From: Polydactylus sextarius
Taxonomy: Eukaryota; Chordata; Actinopteri; Polynemidae
Reading direction: 5' to 3'
DNA length: 64,000 nt
Assembly: GCA_016801845.1 (NCBI GenBank)
Contig: CM028912.1
Span: 17,482,001 to 17,546,000 of the forward strand
Each line of letters begins with the position of its first letter. The first letter of the stretch is position 1. Below the pieces are notes generated by a model. It had not been told where the DNA came from and did not search any database. It worked only from the letters and a program-made list of their open reading frames with translations. Made by a program: the position numbers and the translations under genes. Below are positions 23,623-35,932 of this stretch, in pieces.

Positions 23623-26600
23623 AATCCCCTCACACCTCACTATCACACTCCTCTCATCTAAATCAACAATCTCTACACTCATCTCAGCCCTTCCACTTCC
23701 CCTTCTACTAGCGCAGCATAGTGCATCTCTGAGGAGGAACTGCTTCCTGTTGCACTTTTCGTTAGTGTGGCTCTGTCACAATCCCTTAAAAATAATTGGG
23801 TGTCACAAGGATAGCCTACATATGTCACTTCTGTAATATCAACTCATTGACTAAATATATGAGAGATGAGTGAGGTGGGGAAAATTTGAGTTTTTGAGAA
23901 CAAGAAAACAAACATACAGTATATTACACACAACATGGCAGACAAACTCAATACAGAGACGCAACGATGAGACAAAACCAATACTGTAGGTTACTAAATG
24001 AATGAGATCAGGCCAATGGCAAGTGACAACATTTAAAAAAAAACTATAGATTTCTTTGCCTTTTCAATCTCTGATTTATGTTTTCTTTTAATATTATGAC
24101 AAGCAAAAATTTTAAAAGGTAAAATATTTTTTTTGCAAAAACAAAATATACACCTTTTTTTGTAAATGCAGCATTATTAAAGTCATCATGATCATGTTTG
24201 GTTTGGTCTGGTTTGATACTGACTTCAGACACAAAGTGTTCGTTTATATTTAACAAAAAATAAATAAATTAATAATGAACCAAATAAAATAAAATTCCTG
24301 GTTGTCACTTTTTGTTGCCTAAATCTGACCACAGGGACACAGAGTCCAGGATTTGTCTGAGGTCAGTTTTAGGCTGTCATCCACCACCACCCCCGACAAA
24401 TCTGTTGCAGTTCATAAAAGTAGCACTTCGTTCATTCAGAGACGTCGCCTCTGAACAAAATCCAGGCGGCAATTACAATTTGTAACCACAACATAATTGG
24501 GAAAACATTTAGTAAGAGACAGGACTGCTTTGAGAATGCTCTTCATTTTCTTTGTGGCACAGAATCTTGTTAGAGTTTTAACTGGGAGATTTGTTTTTCA
24601 TAAGCGTACCTGACTTTTTTGGGACAATTTGGTTTTTACACAGGTTAGCTTGCTCAACTGCCTGGTTTGATCTCACTCACTGTGATCTTTGCAGAGAACC
24701 TACTTCTTTCAAATGGATGGCATCTGTACCAAAAATCCATTTAAATAGACCAATCTAAACCTAATTTTCCTGAAAATTTCACTTTCCATAATTAGTCAAG
24801 CGTTATTTTCACAGCAAACACAGTGCAGCAGTGTCCTAATTAAATCTCTTTTTGAGCAACCCTGCTGTTCACACTTCACACTTCAACTAAAACTTGACAA
24901 AGTTTTACATCAACAGAAAATGTTGCGTTTTTTCAGGCAGATGCTGCAAAAGGTAAATATATTAGTTATTAATTAGAACTGTTACACAATATTACTGGGA
25001 GACAACAGTAAAGAGGTGGCCTAATTAGTTTCGGTTCAATTTTGAACTGTTAGGAAAACAAAAGCATGTCTAGCAGTCGGGGAGCCGCTTCTGAATTTCT
25101 AGAGTTTAAAATAACAGGTGCAGCACCAAGACCAGTGAGTCAGCAGAAATAATTCAAACACATCAGCTTTAAGGCCAAAAGAAATACATCACAAGTGGCC
25201 ATAGTTCTGTCTGTCTGAAACTTTCAAATCATCTTCCATAAAGCAGTTGTACATGTTGGAGTTAAATAGTAATAAATGAAGCAAAGAGGAAGGATAAATC
25301 ATGTGTATTGAAGAGGAGAAATATAAGGAGTTAATAATGAGGATGTGAAATAAAAGAGCTGGCTAAAATAGAGAAACAGAGAAAATTTCTATCATATTGA
25401 AAGGTAGCACGGGCTATAAAACAAAGAGCAACCTTTTAAAAAGATGAACATGAACCAGGACATTTTTTATACAATAAGCCAGTACATTCCAGGTAATTAG
25501 GAAGGAATTTCTTACATGTGGCTCTCTCTGACGTCAATCCTGTACCTTCCCAGAGTTTGCTTTCTCTTCCCCGGCGCTGTGAATGTTTAGTGTTAGGCTG
25601 CTTTTGGCAAAGCTCCTGGACTTGGGTGCTAGGAGGGTTTAGGGGGAAGGGTGGGGTTTCTCTGCTTGTTTAAAAAGCAAGCAAGGATGAGCACGGTAAC
25701 CTCAGTTTAAGCATTTGAACTCTCATGCGCTTCTGTGCCACTTGCGTGTATGTTCTCATATGCTGAGTCAGTGGAGCTGGGTGGGTCACAAGGTTTTATA
25801 ATATTTAAAGCACAGTTCTCTAAAGTTGGTGAACCTAAATGACTTGGGTTGTTTGTAGAGGCAAGTGATAAAATAATGGAAACAACAATTTAGGATAGGA
25901 AGGAGGTTAAGGTTTAGTTGAGAGTGTATGTTTGTTTTAAAAAATAAATAACTAACATACTCATGGTGTCAACTAGTATTTTTGCACTGTGACAGAATGT
26001 GTAATGACCTGAGGTTCTTAAGTACAAGTAAACACTGGCTCATACATTTAGTTGATGACAGCCTTTTGTCAGCACGCAGCCAGGACTGCATCAATAAGCT
26101 AAAACAGTCTCTTAGTGACATTATATGCAGCAGCCATCTGCTTTGCACTGTGATCTGTGCGGCTGCCGAAACCGAGACAATAGCTAAAAAGCAATCAATT
26201 TGGAAAGAGACATGTGTGTGCGTGCGTGTGTGTGTGTCCATGTGGTTTAGGCCTGCGTTCACCAGCACGTCACATAAACCAGACCAGGGGATTATCTGTA
26301 ATAATACTCGCTCACTCAGGTTTTAGCAAGAGTTTACAGTGGGATTACCGAGCAATCTGATGCAGAGTGGATTGTGCCGTCATTATGATCGTTATTATTA
26401 TTATTATCCATCATACTGGGCTCTGTGATTTATACTGTATGTTTCTCTTATCGAGTGTCCTGTTTGCACATGCAACTGATATCACACTACAGCAGTGGAT
26501 CATTTGTAAATTTTCCATTTGGACGGAGCGCTGTGATCGCGCAGCATCTGGAAGAGGTCAGACACGACTGCTACTGCAACTGCTTCACATATCCACGACC

Positions 26601-27569
26601 ATATTTAGACAAAAGTGCAGCGTTTAATCTGTTATGCAAAGGACTTTATATTGTTAATGGATCAGATTTTAAATGGCTTAATAAGTTTTGACAAATCCAT
26701 TCAAATTGTTACACATGCTGAATATATCTTGACCATTAGGAAAAACTGAGAGAAAACACCAATAAGTCCTCCACTGATAACTAGAATATTCTTGTATCCA
26801 TCCTCTCTCTCTACCAAATGTCTATGGGAACTTGCCAACTGTGGGGATACTTGCTTTGGGCTTAGCTTATTTGTTTTTCCCCCTCTCTACGTGCCCGCTG
26901 CAGGTTTACTTGAGCTCCTTCGTTGAGCCTTGTGTGTGGATTCATAGTTCCCATGCCATCTGATGTCAACAAGCTCCTTCAGCAACACTAATCCACTCCT
27001 GAAACTCCCAATAGATCAGTCAGCAAAGGCACCACACTGTAGGACAGCCAAGCCACGCATAATGTTGTTTAAAACTCCAGAAATCACTTCATAAATGATT
27101 GTTATTAACAAAGTCATCATCTTACAGACTGAACTCTCCCTCCTGCTTTTGCAAACAAAGAAAACTGAATGAAACCAAAACTGTCATAACCAAAAGAAAT
27201 GAATGAAAAGACAATATTTGTCACATATGGACAAACAACCAAAAAGAGAACTGTCTGTGAATACACACATTTGCATCTGTGATGGTTATTAATGAACATT
27301 TTTCTGTATAGAAATAATAAAAACACTAGACACTTAAATTCACCTTTTAATCAGATCTAATTTAACAAAACGCATAAATATTATTGAGATCTTGTGGTTT
27401 TAAACACTGTAATGAAATAAAGTGTAAATTATCTAAAAAGATAACTGAACTTTGGATGTTTCAGAGTGAGGAGATTAAGTTGTATATGACAGGACATCCA
27501 CATCAAACCTGATCCCTTCCTCTCCAATTTGGAGGGTGTTTTCTTAGCTTAACTAGACAAACCTTCAAG
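23623..27569. other. Long AT-rich non-coding stretch
   Basis: No exon found. A GC-richer segment at 25510-25660 includes TGACGTCA (CRE-like) within CTCTGACGTCAATCC. A TG run lies at about 26216-26238 and an (ATT) run at about 26393-26407. Overlapping frames near 25970-26690 are not convincing. Confidence 0.5.
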
Positions 27570-27850
27570 GTCAGCACCTTCACTTCTCTACACTAGTAAG
27601 CAGTCCATTAGCCAGCTCATCTTTCCCTAAACTGCTGGGATATTTGGGGAGGTGGTGCTGGGGAGGGCTGGGCTGAGATGACAGACTGTCAACATGGGCC
27701 TCTGACAAGGCAGAGCACTGCCATTACTTTCATGTGAGAAGATGGGTTAATTATAAGATTTGGTTTCTAATATGGAGCCTTTCAGAGGAAGTGCAGAGCT
27801 TATAACCGGTAATTAGACATAAATCGTTTGGCTGAAGCAAATATAGGCAT
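27570..27850. promoter_or_regulatory. Candidate conserved non-coding element
   Basis: A repeat-free stretch with G-rich words (27635-27680), TTAATTATAA (27747-27756, homeodomain-like), and AACCGGTAATTAG near 27803-27815, which joins a grainyhead-like and a homeodomain-like core. Texture resembles vertebrate enhancers. No alignment was possible. Confidence 0.4.
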
Positions 27851-28640
27851 GTGGAGGAGGGGGTGGGGTTGAGGAAGATCAGGCTTTGTCTGTAGTAAGG
27901 GGGAGAGCATGTCATCCCTTGAACACACAAAAACACACTGTATTTTTAAATGTCATTTCATTGTCTTATTTGGAATATTGACTGGTAATGTATAACAAAT
28001 GGTACAATAATATACAGTGATTTACTGATGTTAAAATACAACCATAAAGTCTAATTGATTTGCACGTTAAGATTTGTGATTATCTTTTATTCGTACTTGT
28101 ACTCCTGTGCATGTTTAAAGATGCCTCTGTTGATCTAGCATGTTGGTTAGCAATTAACAATTACAGAGGCTATTTTTGTTGGAAAGAGACTTTCAAGAAA
28201 AGAAATTCAATTGGGTCTCTGTATTCTCTTATTCCAACAAGTGCAGATACAAAGTATTGTTAGTCTTAAGTCACTATTGTTCACTGTCTGACATTCACAA
28301 TGGTACAGCTTCTTTCTCTCCCATGCACAGCTGGACGGACGAAGGACAGCTGGGACGCCCACTGATATCTTACGTGGGAGACGAAAACATCCAGGGATAG
28401 TAGGTACACTCAGACAACTTTGGAGACGGGTCTGATAAGACGTCCTTACTAGAAAAATGAAACAGCGTGGAGAGCTGCCAACATGAATAGGGAGGCTGCA
28501 ACGTGATAGAAGACATGAGTTGTCTCAGACAAGCAAACTTGGTCTGTATATGTGCCCTGACCAGGAAGACTGTTTCAGATTTGTAGTGACCATCCATTTG
28601 TTGCACCTCTTGACATTTGCATTGTCCATCTTCTTCTCTC
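27851..28640. other. Non-coding DNA
   Basis: Frames at 28060-28400 (plus) and 28370-28726 (minus) overlap each other and show no domain. The GC-richer piece 28320-28400 (ATGCACAGCTGGACGGACG...) has an acceptor-like CCCATGCACAG but no donor. Confidence 0.45.
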
Positions 28641-28643
28641 TCA

Positions 28644-28673
28644 AGCTGTGGTAAATCCAGCTGTGGTAAATCA
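28644..28673. repeat. Two tandem copies of a RUNX-like motif
   Basis: AGCTGTGGTAAATC occurs twice back to back (about 28647 and 28662). Each copy contains TGTGGT, the RUNX core. Confidence 0.6.
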
Positions 28674-30940
28674 CAAGACTTTCTATTGCAAAAATGTGTC
28701 ACAAACTGGATGAAGTGAACATTCATATTTTTTCTTTGCTTTTACCTTGCCATGTCTGTGTTTGATGGAATCTTCATACATTCTCAGTAAATAGGCTATG
28801 AACATCTTAAGTTTAAAAAGGCGGAGGCTGACTGATTTCTCTGAGTACAAAGATTACAGTTCGTATTCAAACAAAATACAAATGTAGAAATTGAAGTATG
28901 AAAAAAGAAAAGTCAAATGAGCTAAGTTGCAGTTTAACTCAACTGTGCAATTAGTACAGCGTAGGACGGAGATCTAGAACAAAGTTAAGTCTTCTCTACC
29001 AGAGAGAGCGTGTCTTGTCTGTCATGATGATGCATTGAGTTGTGCACCTTATGATGGTGTTAAAGACACGTGTTATTTAGCATTTCTAATTCCATCAACT
29101 AGGAATGTAGGCCATGGAAAGAAGATACATTTCCATAGCAAATCATGTTGCATGTATCCTCCTACCACGCATGGTGTGAATATATGTCAGTCATGAGGAA
29201 CTAACTACTGTTGTAGAGGAACATCTTGACGCTTTAAGTAGGACAGCACTGGTTTCACATAAAGAGCTGCAGGGAGTTAAAACTGTGACTTTCTAAAACC
29301 AAATAGCTCTTGGTCTCTTGTTAGCGTCTCAGGGTGGAACATATAAAGTCATCGGTACTGAATGTTGCTCCTACATCTCTGACGCAACAGTGGAAATAAT
29401 GTCCATGCTTCACGACACAGCAGCAAGAATTAAAGAGCTACACACTGCACATGGTTTCATTTGAGGGGCTGGATTTGGGTCTTGGAGATCAGATCTGTTT
29501 TAAGGTTCTTGTGTAACATAGTATGATTCAATTTAATTCAATATCATTTATTAAATCTACTTTCTGATTGGTAGTAAACCTTCAACTTTTGTTTAAGTGA
29601 TGATGCCTTAAAATTAACTACTTTTTGTGCCATAGATTGGTGACTATTAAAGTGTTTGTATTTTTGAGTCTAATGAACTTTGATGATTTCTAACTATGAT
29701 TTCTTGTTCTGTTTTATTTGAATATAACCACTTTCATCAGCTAACTTTGATTTTCTTTGCAGGAGTAGATATGTGTACTACTAGCTCAGTGCATTATTTT
29801 GAAGACATCTGGTTGTGTTTGGTACTCCTGTTTGGATCGACTAAGCACAGATTGGATGTTTGCTTTGATTACATTTGGTTCTATTGTAAAATCTTTTCAT
29901 GATTCATGTGTATCATCCTTTTATTAAATATTCACTATTATTTTTATTCACCATTTTTTGCCATTTTATTTTAATTCTTCTGTTTACTCTGTTTTTTAGT
30001 TACCCTACATTACCATAATGGGGATCCACTGTCCATTTCCTCTCCTTGATGTATCAAGCGACAATAAATACTTCTGTCTCCTGAGAAATCTTTCCTCCAT
30101 CTCACAGGGATATCCATCACAACAACACTGGTGAGAACCTGCTGAGGACTCGCTCCTCGCTGAGCAGCCGAGCTTTTTGCAGATTTTAAGTGGCTGAGAT
30201 GACAGCAACATGACACACAGGCAAAGAAATGTCAGGATGTGACTCATACTAATGAAGCAGCGACTGAATAAAGGTAGAATAAACCCCTCTGGAACATTCA
30301 TAGACCAACTTACCAGTGTGACTAAACATGTGACAATGCCAAGTAGATTTTAAGGCGCTATTTTATGGAGTGCCAGTCATGACAGCTGCACTCACATAAA
30401 AGGGAAAAAATCAAAAGGGCCAATGACTGTGCTTTCCCTGGACAAACACAGAAGAACTATATCCCCATACACTAACAGACATACACTGACCACACACAGT
30501 CATTCATGGCCTACAAACCAATTTACTCCCTCTAATTACAATTAAAATAGTCACGCATGCAGCATAAGCACACTAGAGCTGAGCTGAGAATGGCTCACTT
30601 GTTTTTGGTGGTCCTGATGACAAAAGAGCATTCAACAGGCTCGGTTGATCTATGTTAGCAAAGATACGGGCATGTCTCTTTCTTTAGTTTGAATATTAGT
30701 AGATTGGGTCCATATAGTATTTGGGGTTAAAGTGTTATTGATCGAACACCAGAACATTAACAACTTTCTACTGTAACAAATACACCACATGTACCATCGT
30801 ATCCACCCACTTGAAGGATCCACACAAACTGCAGAGCAGCCTAAATACGTCATGTTAAACTTGTACTTCAAGTAATTAATCAACCAACATTAACATTTAA
30901 GTATAAACGTGTCCTTAAAGGCTCATTGGGCTTGAACTGT
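28674..30940. other. Non-coding DNA
   Basis: AT-rich with no recognised repeat or exon. A donor-like CACTG|GTAAGTT on the minus strand near 30310 stands alone. Confidence 0.5.
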
Positions 30941-31530
30941 TTATCATGATCACCATCTTAATTCATCATATTAGCGCGCTAGCATCTGGTGATAAGAATT
31001 CAATTCAAAGTACAGCTGTGGCCGATGGCAACAACATTCACTGTAATCACAACTGACACTTTAACCTGGTCATGATGCTGATCACGTCACTGTGACCTGA
31101 TCACTGAAAAGCAGGAGAAATTTTAAATGCTTGCACAAAATTTCACTTTTGTTTTTTCATTTCAGTCATACAGATGTCAAACAGAAAACATATATATCTG
31201 CACAAGCATGTATCTGTCCATCCATATTAACATGCTCCTACCCTTCTGACATTAAGTCCACAGACTGAACATGCAATAACAAAAACAACAACACTGAGTA
31301 TTAATGGCACATTAAGTGACATGACAAGGGCCACTGAGGTCGGGTGATTACATCATTCAGGCACTGTAATCTAGGACTGCTTTTAGATCACTTTCAACCT
31401 TATTACAAGGTCTTTATCTCATTGGGTAATGTGAGAGGCAGCGCTGATCCTCTGTAAATGTAATACCGAGGTCATAACATCACTGGACAGGCCGGGGATG
31501 ACACACATGTGCACAGGGACTTTAAAGCAG
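30941..31530. promoter_or_regulatory. Candidate conserved non-coding element(s)
   Basis: Repeat-free and enriched in paired words: TGATCACGTCACTGTGACCTGATCA near 31079 contains an internal inverted repeat (GTCACTGTGAC). GGTGATTACATCATT and CTGTAATCTAGGA near 31340-31375 resemble homeodomain or OTX-type sites (TAATC/GATTA). The call is from texture. Confidence 0.35.
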
Positions 31531-31975
31531 TGGTGAAAATGAAACAGGACTCTACCTATTGCTGTGGAAGAATGGCAGTGATCAAAACTGTCCAGGAGTG
31601 ATTGTGATTTTCATTTGAGCCAGATTAAAAACAAATTAAACATCAGCTACAGTGCGGTATAATGCAATTAAACACTTTTAACAATAGAGACACCACCACA
31701 CATGCGTAATAATCTCACTGCTGAGCTTGAGCTATGATGTGATTTTGTTTGTTTGTGTTTTGGCAGGAGGCTACTCTGGGTCCAGTACAGACAAAAGCGG
31801 CTGGAGTCCCAATTAGATTCATGCTTTCAACAAAAGACCCTCTGTTCCCTAAATGAATGTGTGAATAAATTTGTGAGAAGAAAACAGTGAAGAGGGAAAC
31901 CAACTTGTGTCTATAAATAGATCAAAAACATAAACATCTTCCCCATCCTCTCTGTTCTACCAATAACAAACTATT

Positions 31976-32030
31976 TTCATTATTATTACTACTACTACTA
32001 TTACTACTAATTCTACTATATATATATTTA
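31976..32030. repeat. (ATT)n/(ACT)n/(TA)n low-complexity run
   Basis: TATTATTACTACTACTACTA followed by a TA run. Confidence 0.85.
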
Positions 32031-32320
32031 TACAGGGATGAAATGCAGAATGTAAAAATAAGAAAATCACTGCTGTCACTTTTGACTTTAAAAGTGTTGA
32101 TCAGATATGTAGGTATGTTGACGATGTAGTTCCCATGAAATAATATGATCAAATTTCCTCTATATGTACTTTGCAATAACAATAATTTGTTATATAACAT
32201 GAAATGAGATGTGAGAAATATGTTAAGTTCGATATAAAGTTTAGGGTCCCTCAGTGTCCAGGCGTCAGTGTGTTTGTGCCACAAACTGTTTAGTCCACAA
32301 ATTTGTGGGGTCAAACATAA

Positions 32321-32355
32321 TCAAACATTGGTCCCACAGAGGGACCAGTGTTTGA
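32321..32355. repeat. 15-bp hairpin with 5-nt loop
   Basis: TCAAACATTGGTCCC (32321-32335), loop ACAGA, then GGGACCAGTGTTTGA (32341-32355). There is a single mismatch, which would be a U-G wobble in RNA from the plus strand. It is too short for a microRNA precursor; it may be a short transposon end or a cruciform. Confidence 0.75.
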
Positions 32356-32379
32356 GTTAATTACATGTTGTGTCAGCAT

Positions 32380-34060
32380 CTTTTACTGCATGTGAATCAA
32401 CCAATTTCTGCGTGCCTTGTCATTGTATGGATGCTCATTAGAGTTAGTCTTCAGTAGAATCGTGTGAGACTGACGGAGGCCGATACAAAAGATGGAAATC
32501 AGAGTTAGGAGGTCATAGAGGAGAGAGTTGAACATGAGCTATATGCATATTAACTCTAAACTCAACTGGGACAAGTAGCAAACAAGCAGCAGCACGCAAC
32601 GCAGAAAGAAAGAAAGCCGCCTAGACACAAACCATTTTGAGTAATATTGGTGATAAACTTACAAAACAACAGGTCACAGTGAGCAATATTTTTTATTCAA
32701 CTAGAGTGATCACACCAGCACATTAATCTAGCCAGCAGCAAATCTACTGCATACGTTGTTGTTTCATTCATCTAATAGGCCCCTGCTTCTGAAAGCTGAA
32801 GAAATGAGCTTGCTATGTTATGCTAATGGACTGAAGGAGAAGTCTGGTAAATTACAAATGTGGGAGGACAACAAACCTCTGTTTCATGCAATTTGACTGA
32901 TGAGGGGTGCCGCTGAACTCAGTGATCTTGCACAGATTTTTACAGCAGGGTTCCTGGGTGCACCACTGTAAATTCGTCATGTAGGCTGCAGGGAGTAGTG
33001 ATACAGTAATCCTTCCCTGAGGCATACAGCCATACCAGATAGATGGAAGTCATTATATGTCCATATGAATTTATTACAAGATGTATTGATGAAGCCTGTT
33101 CAGATGCCAAAATGGTTACTAATGAACAGTTGTCAGCAAGTAACATCTGACAATTTTAAGCTAATAATACAGCATATGACGGCCAAACCATATATTATCC
33201 TGTTGACTGCTGTAGGTACTGAACTGAATAGTTCGGCCTCATTGACACTGATTGTGGTTCCAGCTTTTTCAGTCAGTATCAGATAGATATATTAGCACTG
33301 GATTGGTGCTTCTCTAAATGTAATATGTTAAAAGGGTTTAACTTGGAGGCTGAACAGAGGCCCTGCTCATTATGCACCAGATGTCTGTCATTTGGTGTCA
33401 GCTATTATCCTGCTAATTTCTTACTAACCGCCTGAAAATATTCCTCACTCACCATCTATCTGAAACACTGAAAGATTAAGTCCGCTATTATTATTTTTTT
33501 CTCTAAAAACAATAAGGAGCCGATTTTATTTCATTAATAAAACCATCTTTTTCTGAGCTTAAATAACAAGAAAGAGCACAGCAGAGCACAAAAACCTGAC
33601 AGTAGCCAGGAATTTCATTTTGTCCTTTGTCCAATTTATGGAATTAAATTTATCGCTTTATAAAAATTTATCATTTCAAATGATGAAATCGATGGCGGCC
33701 GAGGAGAAAAATGAGAAAATTGGAAGGCTTAATATTATCAGTATCATCAATTTGAAAGAGCTACTGTGGCGCACAGTAATGTCTCCTGCTCTGTAGCCTA
33801 TCAGCCTGACATCAAAGTCCCTCTTGAGGTTTCATCCTCCTGTGTTTCCCTCTCCGTCTCTTAACAGGGTCTTAATAAAAGATCTAAAATTCAAAAAGGG
33901 GAATGCCCACTCTGCTGGTGCTTTCATCTTCATGAGAGCTGTTTAAAGTTCAGAGGTCTTTGCAGTTATCTCTATGAAGCTAAATTTACCTGAAACATAA
34001 ACCTGACATTTTGCATATCAACCTCTGAGCCATTTGTCACTCTGTATCCAAAATAGAAAG
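32380..34060. promoter_or_regulatory. Large candidate cis-regulatory block
   Basis: About 1.7 kb almost free of simple repeats, lying between a hairpin and AT-rich DNA. It contains many paired transcription-factor-like words: ATATGCATATTAAC (32542), TGACAATTTTAAGCTAATAATACA (33147-33170), CACCAGATGTCTGTCATTTGG (33376-33396, E-box plus TALE-like TGTCA), CAAATGATGAAATCGATGG (33677-33695) and TTAATATTATCAGTATCATC (33730-33749). Its position would be deep in the second intron of the minus-strand gene. Typical of conserved enhancers in large introns, but this is judged by eye only. Confidence 0.45.
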
Positions 34061-35039
34061 CATGTTTAGCCAGAACACAAATCCTGTCCTGGTGGAGTGT
34101 AGGTCATAACCAGCTTATAGACTGAAACTGTCAAAAATGTTCCACTAAAATGTACTATCTTAATTTGTATCTTGTATCAACAACTTGTATCATTACTGTT
34201 GTTTGACCTTGTTGTTTCTGATGCTATGAGTTAGAAAGTCCATCACTTCACTTGTATTTCAGATCTGTTATTTATTTAAGGGATGTTTACTAAGCAGGCA
34301 TGCTTTAAAAATAAAAAAAAGCCTTCAAATTTACACACATTCACACATACAAGCTGCCAAGTACAACCACAGGAGTCTGCTGTTGGCAGCTGAGTAGCTC
34401 CAGTGGTGCAGTAGGAGTTCAAAAGCCTTGCTGAGTAGAAGGCTCTGGGAGAGGAACATAATATGTTCACTTAAACAACCCTGATCTCCCCAGATGAATC
34501 AGAGATATGTAGCCAGAAAACCCCTGTTTCTAAATCCTCTTCTTTTCCCTCAGGCAAACAACTCATGTGCCACTTGGGGCAGCCTGGATTTCAACAGTTA
34601 ACTAGGAGACCTGGTGGTGAAGTGTTGCCAACTGAAGTCAAAGTCCAAAACTGCAAAGTGGGACAGTTGTGGACTGTTCTAGTTTAGGCAGGGTCCTTCT
34701 TGGACAGCTTTGTGATGGCAACAAATGGATAGGGTAGGGGTCAGGAGAGTGTGGTTAATTGTGATGTTTTTAGAACAAAGGCACCAAGAGAACAATTCTG
34801 AAGCACGGTCAAAACTGCAATGGTAGCTAGTGCTGGGAAGATGGACACTGGCTTCTGACTTTTGTAAATGACCACATTCATGTGAGTAAAACTCTTTGGA
34901 AAGCACTTGACACTAAGCTACTATGTTAACTTGAAATATCTGATGTCCAGGTGGTTTTAGGGTTATCACAAAGAAAAGATCTGTCAACAGTTTGAAACGT
35001 TCAGCATGGAGAAAATGTAAGACAAGTCCTGCTGAACCA
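34061..35039. other. Non-coding DNA
   Basis: No recognised exon or repeat. Confidence 0.5.
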
Positions 35040-35932
35040 GATCACCAATGGTATAAGAAAACAACGATACACTGAAATATCGCAATATTACGCTAGTCGG
35101 CAGCAGTCATTACGTCCTCAGCGCCAAAAGAACAGTAACATCTTGCAAGAGCACCAATTTGTGGCAATAACTGAGGACAAGCAGGTACATCAGCTCCAGC
35201 AGCTTTTAAAGCCGATGTTTGGGCATATTTTGGTTTCAGAGCGATTCAAGACCCCTCTGCTTCGCGTCAGAGTCCTGCATCACTCTGTGACAAGGAGGGC
35301 GGGACTTCTTTGGTTATGTTGATATTGATGTTTTTGTCATTGCTGTTCTCCGTTGTTCATTTCAACTTGCATGGCGTGGTGTATCAGCTGACAGTGCTTG
35401 GCAACGAATCCTTGTTTGCCAATAAGGGGACTACTTTCAGAGTGATAAGAACAACAAAAGTTCATTTTCCAGACACCAGTCTGATATGCTCAGCAATGGT
35501 CTGATGTATCTAGCAACGGTCCATTATCAAGAAATATCAGATCATAGAATTCAACACAATTATAAAGACCTGTGTAATAAATTACAATTAAAGATGAACC
35601 TTTAACAGAGTCAAATAATCTGTTTATTTCATATTTTTTGTTTTTATATTTATTGTTTTTCCAAATAAAATCCTACAAATGCTTTTATTTCTTCTCTAAC
35701 TAAATACAAATGTAGATCCCTCTGTTCCAATTCAGTAAGCCGATGTTAAGTATGTAACCGCATTGTGTGTTTACTATGATGACAGTTTTCCTACAATTAA
35801 ATTGTTAAAAAAAAAAACTCAATATATTGTTGTGTCTATAGTATCGCAGTATATTGCAATATATGTCGTATCGTTGTCCCTGTATCGTGATACGTATCGT
35901 ATCACCAGATTCTTGCCAATACACACCCCTAC
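35040..35932. mobile_element. hAT-type element with BED-finger remnant
   Basis: The right terminus contains CGATACGTATCACGATACAG-type sequence read on the minus strand and ends in TCTTGCCAATACACACCCCT (35911-35930), a terminus I recognise from fish hAT-like elements. A matching ATATCGCAATATT motif lies at 35075-35087. Inside, a plus-strand reading near 35212-35246 gives A-D-V-W-A-Y-F-G-F-R, the start of a BED zinc finger (xxVWxxFGF), after which the zinc-ligand region is frameshifted. The rest of the transposase is missing, so this is an internally deleted copy. The left boundary is approximate. Confidence 0.7.

Noticed and set aside
28320..28400. GC-richer piece after CCCATGCACAG as a possible exon
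   Set aside because: There is an acceptor-like CAG, but the pyrimidine tract is short and no donor is found before the stop.
31922..32314. 130-codon minus-strand frame
   Set aside because: Runs through an (ATT)n/(ACT)n run that produces Ser/Asn repeats, with no other support.
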